Below are positions 1-5,407 of a DNA stretch of 5,407 bases, one piece after another. The position numbers and the translations under genes were made by a program. Below the pieces are notes generated by a model, which was not told the origin of the DNA, did not search any database, and was given only the letters and a program-made list of their open reading frames with translations. Source of the stretch: Pseudomonadota bacterium. GTDB taxonomy: Bacteria; Pseudomonadota; Gammaproteobacteria; Burkholderiales; SCOH01. Numbering within the stretch: position 1 is the stretch's first letter; each line of letters opens with the position of its first letter. The DNA lies in NCBI GenBank assembly GCA_030917985.1, contig JAUPTR010000317.1:1-5407 (forward strand). Reading direction: 5' to 3'.

Positions 1-26
1 CAACGCCTAATACCAAGTTTCTGGCT

Positions 27-98
27 GTCCCTGTAGTTAAATGGATATAACGGCCCCCTCCTAAGGGGCAGTTCTGGGTTCGATTCCCGGCGGGGCGG
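27..98 (+). tRNA. tRNA-Arg (anticodon CCU), acceptor tip mismatched
   Basis: The cloverleaf can be folded by eye. Acceptor 5' strand is 27-33, D-stem GTTA/TAAC 36-39/48-51, anticodon stem GCCCC/GGGGC 53-57/65-69, loop CTCCTAA 58-64 with anticodon CCT at 60-62, a four-base variable loop 70-73, and T-arm CTGGG/CCCGG 74-78/86-90 around TTCGATT. The conserved T8, GG of the D-loop and TTCGA are present, and the body closely resembles the known proteobacterial tRNA-Arg(CCU), which reads AGG codons. The oddity is the acceptor end. GTCCCTG should pair with CGGGGAC, but the sequence is CGGGGCG (91-97), so G1-G72 and U2-C71 do not pair. The following bases are GCACA, not an encoded CCA. It is either a functional tRNA with a frayed tip, or a pseudogene or remnant whose 3' end was altered. 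A TAATAC at 8-13 could be its -10 box. Confidence 0.8.
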
Positions 99-106
99 CA
101 CATTTC

Positions 107-180
107 CGTAGGATGGTTGGAGCAACGCGATACCCGACAGGCGGTGTGACGGGGCATCAGGAGCGATACCCGGCGCGCAG
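107..180. repeat. Degenerate dispersed intergenic repeat with duplicated GCGATACCCG
   Basis: This stretch resembles the widespread proteobacterial intergenic element of the general form GTAGGATGGGTGGAGCGAAGC followed by GATACCCATC. Here GTAGGATGG (108-116), GGAGC (119-123) and GCGATACCCG (127-136) are in order. A second partial copy, GGAGCGATACCCG, lies at 160-172. The 10-mer GCGATACCCG is therefore repeated exactly at 127-136 and 163-172, 36 bp apart. The pairing that would fold the element is imperfect, which suggests decay. The resemblance to the dispersed family is from memory and has not been searched. Confidence 0.4.
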
Positions 181-218
181 CGTTGACAGTGCCTCAGCCA
201 GCCCCGCTAACTTTATTC

Positions 219-653
219 TTATTTGCCGCAGTTGGCGTTGTAGCTGCGCTGTAGTTGCTCCACCCGCTGGCGATTCACGCCCCAGTCCGAGTAGCCCACA
301 CGCGAGGCAGAGCGGACGTGGGCGAGGCTGGCTTCCTGTTGCAGTTCCAGATCATCGACAAATCCCATCAGTTTGCTGACGTATTCGAGGCGCACGTATT
401 GCGGCTCGTTGACGGCGATGCGGTTGTTGCCCATGGCTTCGGCGGATTTCACCAGGCAGGGCCAGTCTTCGGCTTTGCGCAGGGTAAACGGCTGGGTTTG
501 ATGGCCGGCGTCGCTGGCTTTGCTGCTGAGGCAGTTGGGGCTGCTCGGGCAATCGGCAAAACGCTGGGTTGGCGCGGTGCCGGCACAGGCGCTCAACAGC
601 AGCGCGGCGCAAATTGCCAACAGACCGCTGGCGTGGGGGAGGTGGCGTGTCAT
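219..653 (-). CDS. DUF1499 family lipoprotein
   Basis: This 144-residue protein starts with a short basic stretch and a hydrophobic core (residues 10-20), then a lipobox LSAC with Cys23 as the likely lipidated residue. It should therefore be an envelope lipoprotein. The mature part has the DUF1499 signature: CPSSPNC at 35-41 followed by LSS, and near the C-terminus RSASRVGYSDWGVNRQRVE (114-132), which matches the family's usual ending. The length is normal for a small DUF1499 protein, and its biochemical function is unknown. The start is supported by an AGAGGAA Shine-Dalgarno (plus-strand 660-666) six bases before ATG. It is the last gene of the minus-strand group, 44 bp after the zinc-ribbon-like gene. 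No clear terminator follows it. Confidence 0.87.
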   Translation of the reverse strand: MTRHLPHASGLLAICAALLLSACAGTAPTQRFADCPSSPNCLSSKASDAGHQTQPFTLRKAEDWPCLVKSAEAMGNNRIAVNEPQYVRLEYVSKLMGFVDDLELQQEASLAHVRSASRVGYSDWGVNRQRVEQLQRSYNANCGK

Positions 654-697
654 GCGGGGTTCCTCTGCTGTTGTGGCGGGTGGGGTGTCTGGCTGGC

Positions 698-985
698 TTA
701 GCCGCGATATTTGGCGCCGCAGGCGGCGGCGTGCTGGTTGACGGCGTCGATGTTGAAGGCTTCGTCGTAACGATCACAATCGCTGTTCTGGCATTCAAAA
801 AACGCTTTCTGCACGTTCCAGCTATCGCCGGAGGCACTCAGCCCTTGCTGGCGCGGCGAGTGTTTCAGCGGCTGGTCGCAAAACGGGCAGGGGATGTCGG
901 TGTCGTTGAGGTAGGCATCGGCAATCTGGCCGACGATGAGGTTGCCGATGAAGGTGTATTCATCAATGATTTTGCTTTGACGCAT
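698..985 (-). CDS. Small zinc-ribbon-like hypothetical protein
   Basis: I do not recognise a named family. The chosen start gives 95 residues beginning MRQSKIIDEYTFIGNL. Visible features are a possibly helical N-terminus (7-27), CPFC at 33-36, a second cysteine pair C65-x4-C70 after FFE, and Cys89 in the C-terminal AAACGAKYRG. The two cysteine pairs about 30 residues apart look like a zinc ribbon, although the second pair has four rather than two intervening residues. There is no signal peptide, so it is probably cytoplasmic. The frame is open further upstream to 1186, but that extension overlaps the end of the DHH gene and has a composition unlike the downstream part, so I use the ATG at 983-985. 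Its Shine-Dalgarno is weak (AGAAAG, about nine bases upstream). It lies 67 bp after the DHH phosphoesterase gene and 44 bp before the lipoprotein gene, probably in one transcript. Confidence 0.7.
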   Translation of the reverse strand: MRQSKIIDEYTFIGNLIVGQIADAYLNDTDIPCPFCDQPLKHSPRQQGLSASGDSWNVQKAFFECQNSDCDRYDEAFNIDAVNQHAAACGAKYRG

Positions 986-1052
986 GGTGCGGGCTTTCTG
1001 AATTCGGCAGGAATGGCGATATTTTAACCCGGCTGATCGTTGCGTCGCGGAT

Positions 1053-2027
1053 TTATCCTGCTGGCGCAAAATAGGCAAAAAAGCGCTGGATGAAATCGTC
1101 ACGCTGTTCTGCCGGCAGGTGGTTGATGCCGCCTGCAGAAAAACGTCCTCCGCCGGAAGGGTATTGGCAACACAACCCGACTGCACCGACTGTGCTGCCC
1201 TTTGGCGCCCTTACGCTGATCAGGTAATCGCCGGCGCTGTCGAGGTTGAGGATGGCAAACGCTTGCTGCGGCTGGGCGCTGGCGAGGCGGTTGGCAAGAA
1301 TGCCGGAGATGCGTCGCGCCCATTTTTCCGGCGGCAGCAGGTAGACGGCGGCATGCGGCTGTTGCTGCAGCGGCTGCAGTTGGCCGAGGCGGGTGTTGTC
1401 GGCGGCGTAGTTGTCGCGCAGCAGGCGGAATTCGGCGGTGTGTTCGATAAAGTCAAACGCTGAGGTATACGGTTTGATTGCCTGATACAGCGTGGCGGGG
1501 GTGATGGCGAGATCGCTGACAGTTTCGCCGTAGGCGTTGTAGTTGAGCAGGGTGCCCAGCTCTTGCAGTTGCGCGATTTTTTCGGCGTTCAGGCCGCTGG
1601 CCTGCGCCAGCGCGGTGGCGGGGCCGTTGAGGTTGTCGCCGAATGCGGCGGCAATGGCCCATGGCCGGAATGCACCATTCAGGTAGCGGTCTACCAGCAG
1701 GCTGCTGCATACATCTGCCGCTTCGTCGATAAAGCTGTGCAGGGCTGGGTGGGACGGCTGCTTGCTGGCGGCGTGGTGGTCAAAATAACGGATACTGGCG
1801 CCGTGTTCGAGCAAGGTTTGCAGTGCGTCGATATTGGCATCCAGCGAAATATCGAAAACATTGACCTGAATGCCCGCTTGCGGCGGCACTTGCCGCAGCA
1901 GCGCAATATCGCGCTTGACGCCGGTGATCAGTGTGCTGCTGGCCGGCTGCGCCAGCCGCAACTGGTGCAGTGCGCAGATGCCGTCTGCATCGCCGTTAAA
2001 AACGTCGATGATGTGTGTGTGCGACAT
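1053..2027 (-). CDS. DHH/DHHA1 family phosphoesterase
   Basis: This 324-residue cytoplasmic protein has the DHH superfamily metal-binding motifs in order: FNGDADG with Asp13 and Asp15, Asp59 in VFDISLD, the name-giving D83-H84-H85 in YFDHHA, and Asp131 in FGDNLNG. The C-terminal half carries a DHHA1-type substrate-binding end with GGGR (292-295) followed by SAGGINHLP (297-304). All the expected catalytic acidic and histidine residues are present, so the enzyme looks intact. DHH/DHHA1 proteins are Mn-dependent phosphodiesterases or phosphatases, including RecJ-like nucleases, nanoRNases, pAp phosphatases and cyclic dinucleotide hydrolases. This subfamily is usually annotated only as DHH family phosphoesterase, and the substrate cannot be read from the sequence. 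It is probably the first gene of the minus-strand group. The ATG at 2025-2027 has no strong Shine-Dalgarno, but the catalytic N-terminus begins at once after it, so a later start is unlikely. Confidence 0.9.
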   Translation of the reverse strand: MSHTHIIDVFNGDADGICALHQLRLAQPASSTLITGVKRDIALLRQVPPQAGIQVNVFDISLDANIDALQTLLEHGASIRYFDHHAASKQPSHPALHSFIDEAADVCSSLLVDRYLNGAFRPWAIAAAFGDNLNGPATALAQASGLNAEKIAQLQELGTLLNYNAYGETVSDLAITPATLYQAIKPYTSAFDFIEHTAEFRLLRDNYAADNTRLGQLQPLQQQPHAAVYLLPPEKWARRISGILANRLASAQPQQAFAILNLDSAGDYLISVRAPKGSTVGAVGLCCQYPSGGGRFSAGGINHLPAEQRDDFIQRFFAYFAPAG

Positions 2028-2079
2028 GTGTTGGGCCCGACGGCATGGAGATGGCGACTATTGTGCCACGCCTGCCAAT

Positions 2080-2090
2080 TTGCGGCGCAA
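2080..2090. repeat. Short palindrome TTGCGGCGCAA
   Basis: TTGCG-G-CGCAA is a perfect 11-base hyphenated palindrome about 53 bp upstream of the DHH gene start. Next to it is a close direct repeat, TGCCA-CGCC-TGCCA (2065-2078). Its position in a divergent promoter region would suit an operator, but 5-bp arms can arise by chance at this GC content. Confidence 0.25.
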
Positions 2091-2107
2091 GGGCCGTGGG
2101 TACTGGT

Positions 2108-2136
2108 TTGCGGTCATCCGGGGGTAAATATATTAT
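2108..2136 (+). promoter_or_regulatory. Candidate sigma70 promoter for the binding protein-kinase operon
   Basis: TTGCGG (2108-2113) and TATTAT (2131-2136) are separated by 17 bases and lie in the only AT-rich patch of the divergent region. Transcription would start near 2143, leaving a leader of about 70 bases before the coding region. The -35 matches consensus in only four of six positions, so this is a visual candidate. Confidence 0.3.
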
Positions 2137-2151
2137 CGTTGTTTGATAAAG

Positions 2152-2163
2152 GGCTGGTCAGCC
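2152..2163. repeat. Inverted repeat GGCTG-GT-CAGCC in the leader
   Basis: Five-base arms flank a two-base centre just downstream of the predicted transcription start. GTCAG (2157-2161) also has an inverted match, CTGAC (2182-2186). Either arrangement could be an operator or a leader hairpin. No regulator is identified. Confidence 0.3.
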
Positions 2164-2211
2164 TGTGAACAATCGTCTAGCCTGACAAGATAAAAGCATA
2201 ACGATGGATTG

Positions 2212-3393
2212 ATGGTGGGACGAGGATTGACGCTGCGTCGGCAATTGCCGGCATGTTTGCTGACACTGCTGGCTATTGCAGGACACACGCCTCTGGCATG
2301 TGCAGATGGCCCGTGGTTGCCGCAGCCGTCGGTGTGGAGCGATATGCTGCCCACGCTGCAGCAGGTGCAGTTGCAATCCCAGCGTGCGCCGACCCGTTTG
2401 CTGCTGGATGTTGAGAGTGGCACCACGGTTGCGGTATTTAATGTGGCCGGCGTGGCCAATGCCGCCGATGCGGTTATCTACAAGGGTCGCAGCGAGTTCT
2501 CGCTGGTCAAGATGGCGGGTGCCACCACCGGGCAGATTGCTGTGCTGTTTCCGGATATCGGCGAGCCGTATCGCAGTGTTTTCACAAAAATCATCGAAGG
2601 TATCGAGGAAAAGGCCAAGGGCCGTGTTTTGTCGGTGCCGGTGGGCAATAACGTCAACCCGACCGAGCTGGCGACCGAGCTGCGCAAGCAGGATGTGAAG
2701 GTGGTGGTGGGCCTCGGCCGCCAGGGCCAGAAGGCTGCGGTATCGGTGAATGGCGAGCTGAATGTGGTGGTGGGCGGGGTGCTGGCCGTGCCCGAGGCAG
2801 ATGCCCAGTTGATGCCGGTGCATACGCTGGCGCCCGATCCCAATCTGCTGTTCAGGAAACTCAAAAGCCTGGCGCCCAATGTGCGCAAGGTGCATGTGGT
2901 TTACGATCCGCGCCAGAATGCCTGGCTGATCAAGCTGGCGCGCGAGGCTGCCAGGGTAAATGGTCTGGAGCTGCTGGCGCAGGAGGCGGCCGATCTGCGG
3001 ACGGCGGTGAGGGCTTATCAGGGCATTATCAATAGCCCCAATCTGGCGCATGAGGCGCTGTGGCTGTTGCAGGATTCAACCACGGTGGATGAGTCGGTGA
3101 TTCTGCCGCTGGTGCTGGAAGATGGCTGGGGCAAGAATCTGCTGGTGTTCTCCAGCAATATGGCGCATGTCAAACGTGGCGCGCTGTTTTCGCTTTATCC
3201 GAGCAATGTTGATCTGGGGCGCACGCTGGGGGCGTCCGCCATGTCTTATCTGGGCGGTGGCAATACAGTACGCGGTGTGTTGCCGCTGACCGATGTGCTG
3301 ATGGCGGTTAACCTGCGTACCGCCACGCATCTGGGTATCAGCCTTAACTATACCCAGCAGCGTGCTTTTGATTCGGTGTATCCGCAGCCATGA
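2212..3393 (+). CDS. Periplasmic ABC-type substrate-binding protein (COG2984 / ABC_sub_bind type)
   Basis: This 393-residue exported protein has a basic N-terminus, a hydrophobic core (about 12-25), and a probable signal peptidase I site after Ala31 (ACA before DGP). The Cys30 context, PLAC, is a poor lipobox. Residues about 107-390 match the ABC_sub_bind fold (PF04392, COG2984). TGQIAVLFPDIGEPYRSVF opens lobe one, followed by DVKVVVGLG (161-169), the hinge-side KVHVVYDPRQ (226-235), and the characteristic C-terminal VKRGALFSLYP...DLGRTLGASA and the segment running to LRTATHLGI. Residues 32-106 form an extra segment before the usual domain start. In-frame TTG (2209), ATG (2212) and GTG (2215) are adjacent. 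I chose ATG, and no strong Shine-Dalgarno separates them. The family binds small solutes for ABC importers, but no permease or ATPase is present. Instead its TGA overlaps the ATG of a histidine kinase, so it may be a sensory accessory protein. The ligand is unknown. Confidence 0.88.
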   Translation: MVGRGLTLRRQLPACLLTLLAIAGHTPLACADGPWLPQPSVWSDMLPTLQQVQLQSQRAPTRLLLDVESGTTVAVFNVAGVANAADAVIYKGRSEFSLVKMAGATTGQIAVLFPDIGEPYRSVFTKIIEGIEEKAKGRVLSVPVGNNVNPTELATELRKQDVKVVVGLGRQGQKAAVSVNGELNVVVGGVLAVPEADAQLMPVHTLAPDPNLLFRKLKSLAPNVRKVHVVYDPRQNAWLIKLAREAARVNGLELLAQEAADLRTAVRAYQGIINSPNLAHEALWLLQDSTTVDESVILPLVLEDGWGKNLLVFSSNMAHVKRGALFSLYPSNVDLGRTLGASAMSYLGGGNTVRGVLPLTDVLMAVNLRTATHLGISLNYTQQRAFDSVYPQP

Positions 3394-5300
3394 AACACCT
3401 GAATCTGCATCAGAAACATTCAATCATGGCCGCTTACCGTGAATCACCGCTGCGGCAGCAGCTGAGCCTGGCCATGACGGTTGGCGTGTTGCTGGTGGCC
3501 TTGTTGTCGTCGCTGGCCAGCACCTGGCAGGGCTCGCGCCAGATTCGTCAGTCGATGCTGGAGCAGGGCCAGCGTGTGGCAGAAAACTTTGCCCGGCAGA
3601 GTACGCTGGCCTTGTTGTCCGGTTCACCGGAGAACGCTGCAGAGTCTGCCGCTGCGACGCTGGCTTTTCCGGATGTCACCCGAGTGGAAATCCATCAGGC
3701 TAACGGCTCGCCGTTGCTGGTGCGTGGTGCGCCGGATCACAGCAAGTTGAATCATGTGTCGTCTCCTTACGGAACCAAGCAGGCTCAGCTGGAGAGCGAA
3801 ACCGGCAATGACTGGCGTTTTGTGGCGCCGGTGATTCACAAGGTGGAGGCGTCGCCATTCGATCTGGATGCGGTTGCCAAGGCGCAGCAGCTGGGCTTTG
3901 TGCGTGTGGTGCAGAGCAAGACTACGCTGACGCGCATGGTAACCAATGTGTTGCTGATCAATCTGGCGGTGTCGTTTTCCTGCGCATTTGTCTTTCTGCT
4001 GGTCATCCGCTCCCTGTCTAACCGCCTGACCCGTCCGCTGGCGGCACTGTCGAGCGCAATGGCCCGCGCCGAGCGGGGCGAGGATGACGCTCAGGCACCG
4101 GTATTCGGCCCCAAGGATGTGGTGGATATGGCCAATAGCTATAACCGCATGATTACCACCCTGCAGGATCGGGAACTGGCGCTGCGCGATAGTCAGGCGC
4201 GTTATCGCGAGGTGATCGAATCGGTGAAAGAGGCGATTTTCCAGACTGACAGCCTGGGTCGCTGGATACTGTTGAACCCGGCCTGGACCGAGATCACCGG
4301 TTTTGCGCTGGATATGTCCTTACAGCAGCCCTTGCTGGATTTCATCTTCCATGGTGATCGCGCCCGAGTGGCCGAGCTGCAACGGCAACTGGCCACCGGT
4401 ATGTTGCGCACCGTTGAATACGAGGTACGCTTCATTCACCGCAACGGCACCGAGGGCTGGGCCGAAATCAAGCAGCACGGCCGGTTTGACGCCAAGGGCG
4501 TGTTTATCGGCACGGCCGGTACGTTCGACGATATTACCGAGCGCAAGCACAATGAGCAGGAGCTGGCAGCGCATCGCCAGCATCTGGAAGACCAGGTGCA
4601 GATTCGTACTGCTGCCTTGCAGGCGGTGAACAAGGAGCTGGAGGCATTCAGTTATTCGGTATCGCACGATTTGCGTGCACCGCTGCGGGCCGTGGACGGG
4701 TTTGCCCGCATGCTGCAGGAAGACTGCGGGCCCACTTTACCGGATGAGGGCAAGGACTACCTGAACCGCATCATTGCGGCGGCCACGCGCATGTCGCAAT
4801 TGACGGATGGCCTGCTTTCGCTGGCGCGCGTCAGCCGTAACGAGCTGCATCGCAAGCCGGTTGATCTGAGTGCAATGGTGGGGGGCTTGTTTGATGAGTT
4901 GCAGGCGACCTTTCCGGAACGCAGGGTGAACATCACCATCGAGCCTGAGCTGACTGCCAATGCCGACCAGGAAATGATGCTGGCGGTGTTGCAGAATCTG
5001 GTGAGCAATGCATGGAAATTTACCGCCAAGCGTGAGCTGGCACATATCGAGTTTGGCCGTACCCGCACGGCGCATGGCACCGGTTTTTATCTGCGCGACG
5101 ATGGCGCCGGGTTTGACATGGCCTATGCGGGCAAGCTGTTTGGTGCTTTCCAGCGCCTGCATGGCAAGGAGGAGTTTCAGGGCACCGGCATTGGCCTGGC
5201 CACTGTGCAACGCATCATCCACCGCCATGGCGGTGAAATCTGGGCCGAGGCATCAGTTGATAATGGCGCGACGTTCTACTTTACGCTGCCGGATGATTGA
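3390..5300 (+). CDS. Membrane sensor histidine kinase (CHASE-like, HAMP, PAS, HisKA, HATPase_c)
   Basis: This 636-residue inner-membrane kinase has these parts in order: a cytoplasmic N-terminus, TM1 (about 25-45), a periplasmic domain (about 48-183, CHASE8-like by its QSMLEQGQRVAENFA start and LAFPDVTRVEI segment), TM2 (about 184-207) and HAMP (about 208-262). A PAS domain with PAC end follows (about 270-386, ending in DDITERK), then a coiled linker (387-415). HisKA has phospho-acceptor His426 in SHDLRAPLR. HATPase_c has N-box QNLVSNAWKF (535-544), G1 DDGAG (570-574), F-box LFGAFQRLH (583-591) and G2 GTGIGL (598-603). All catalytic motifs are intact, and there is no receiver or output domain. 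The HisKA type (SHDLRAPLRAVDGF) is the one common in phytochrome-like kinases. The ATG overlaps the preceding TGA as ATGA, implying translational coupling. An internal ATG at 3426 is an alternative start. No response regulator follows before the terminator. Confidence 0.93.
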   Translation: MKHLNLHQKHSIMAAYRESPLRQQLSLAMTVGVLLVALLSSLASTWQGSRQIRQSMLEQGQRVAENFARQSTLALLSGSPENAAESAAATLAFPDVTRVEIHQANGSPLLVRGAPDHSKLNHVSSPYGTKQAQLESETGNDWRFVAPVIHKVEASPFDLDAVAKAQQLGFVRVVQSKTTLTRMVTNVLLINLAVSFSCAFVFLLVIRSLSNRLTRPLAALSSAMARAERGEDDAQAPVFGPKDVVDMANSYNRMITTLQDRELALRDSQARYREVIESVKEAIFQTDSLGRWILLNPAWTEITGFALDMSLQQPLLDFIFHGDRARVAELQRQLATGMLRTVEYEVRFIHRNGTEGWAEIKQHGRFDAKGVFIGTAGTFDDITERKHNEQELAAHRQHLEDQVQIRTAALQAVNKELEAFSYSVSHDLRAPLRAVDGFARMLQEDCGPTLPDEGKDYLNRIIAAATRMSQLTDGLLSLARVSRNELHRKPVDLSAMVGGLFDELQATFPERRVNITIEPELTANADQEMMLAVLQNLVSNAWKFTAKRELAHIEFGRTRTAHGTGFYLRDDGAGFDMAYAGKLFGAFQRLHGKEEFQGTGIGLATVQRIIHRHGGEIWAEASVDNGATFYFTLPDD

Positions 5301-5316
5301 TTGACGTGGTGACTGA

Positions 5317-5352
5317 AAAAACCAAACCCCGCAAATGCGGGGTTTGGTTTTT
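5317..5352. terminator. Bidirectional Rho-independent terminator
   Basis: A perfect 16-bp stem, with GC-rich core ACCAAACCCCGC pairing with GCGGGGTTTGGT, closes on an AAAT loop (5333-5336). It is flanked by an A-tract on the left and a T-tract on the right, so it can stop transcripts in both directions. It lies 16 bp after the kinase stop codon and 15 bp beyond the stop of the converging minus-strand frame. Confidence 0.93.
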
Positions 5353-5367
5353 GTGCTGTTGTACAAC

Positions 5368-5407
5368 TTAGCCGCAACTGCCGCAGCAAGTTTTCGATGC
5401 ATTTTTC
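5368..5407 (-). CDS. Partial Cys-rich C-terminus of a converging gene
   Basis: Reading the minus strand into a TAA at 5368-5370, the last twelve residues are KNASKTCCGSCG. The rest of the gene lies beyond the right edge. The CCGSC cluster resembles the cysteine-rich tails of metal-binding proteins such as some FmdB-type zinc-ribbon or SlyD-type proteins, but twelve residues cannot decide. Support for a real gene is the placement: a bidirectional terminator lies immediately downstream of its stop, as expected for converging genes. Confidence 0.5.
   Translation of the reverse strand, partial: KNASKTCCGSCG

Noticed and set aside
150..206. Long-range GGGGC/GCCCC pairing as a terminator for the minus-strand genes
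   Set aside because: The arms are about 45 bases apart with no following T-tract on the minus strand.
255..701. 148-aa plus-strand open frame opposite the DUF1499 gene
   Set aside because: It is antisense to a gene with a clear lipobox and DUF1499 signature, and its translation shows no recognisable domain.
986..1186. N-terminal extension of the small cysteine protein
   Set aside because: It would overlap the DHH gene by over 130 bases, and its low-quality translation differs from the conserved-looking part starting at 985.
2055..2095. Sigma54-like or sigma70 promoter on the minus strand (TTGGCA, CACAAT) for the DHH gene
   Set aside because: The GG-to-GC spacing does not fit sigma54. The best sigma70 pair has 19-base spacing and a weak -10, so it was not listed.
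1563..2168. 201-aa plus-strand open frame opposite the DHH gene
   Set aside because: It is a mirror of the high-GC DHH coding frame. The minus strand carries all DHH motifs, while this frame has none.
2158..3051. 297-aa minus-strand open frame opposite the binding protein
   Set aside because: Its His/Gln/Arg-rich composition is typical of the antisense of a GC-rich gene, and the plus strand encodes a complete recognised fold.

Overview
The window is about 59-60% GC by eye (not counted) and looks like a proteobacterial chromosome, most likely a betaproteobacterium. The evidence is the tRNA-Arg(CCU) body, the codon use, and the gene families: a DUF1499 lipoprotein, a DHH/DHHA1 phosphoesterase, a COG2984-type substrate-binding protein, and a CHASE/HAMP/PAS histidine kinase. 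The taxon is an inference and no species is claimed.

Layout, left to right. (1) Positions 27-98 hold a tRNA-Arg with a CCU anticodon. Its body is canonical, but the two outermost acceptor pairs do not form. (2) Positions 99-218 hold no gene but carry a degenerate dispersed-repeat-like element with a duplicated 10-mer. (3) Three minus-strand genes lie in tandem, transcribed right to left: a 324-aa DHH/DHHA1 phosphoesterase (1053-2027), a 95-aa protein with a CPFC...C-x4-C zinc-ribbon-like pattern (698-985), and a 144-aa DUF1499 lipoprotein (219-653). Gaps of 67 and 44 bp suggest one operon. (4) A divergent intergenic region (2028-2211) carries a possible plus-strand promoter and two short palindromes. 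(5) A plus-strand two-gene operon follows: a secreted substrate-binding protein (2212-3393) overlapping by ATGA a membrane sensor histidine kinase (3390-5300). (6) A 16-bp perfect hairpin flanked by A and T tracts (5317-5352) ends this operon. A minus-strand reading frame with a Cys-rich C-terminus runs off the right edge.

The most interesting unit is the plus-strand pair. The binding protein has no permease or ATPase beside it, and its stop codon overlaps the start of a kinase with a periplasmic sensor domain. This suggests a ligand-binding protein that serves as the periplasmic input of a two-component sensor rather than of a transporter. No response regulator lies between the kinase and its terminator, so the partner would be encoded elsewhere. 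The minus-strand trio has recognisable families, but no shared function can be read from the sequence.
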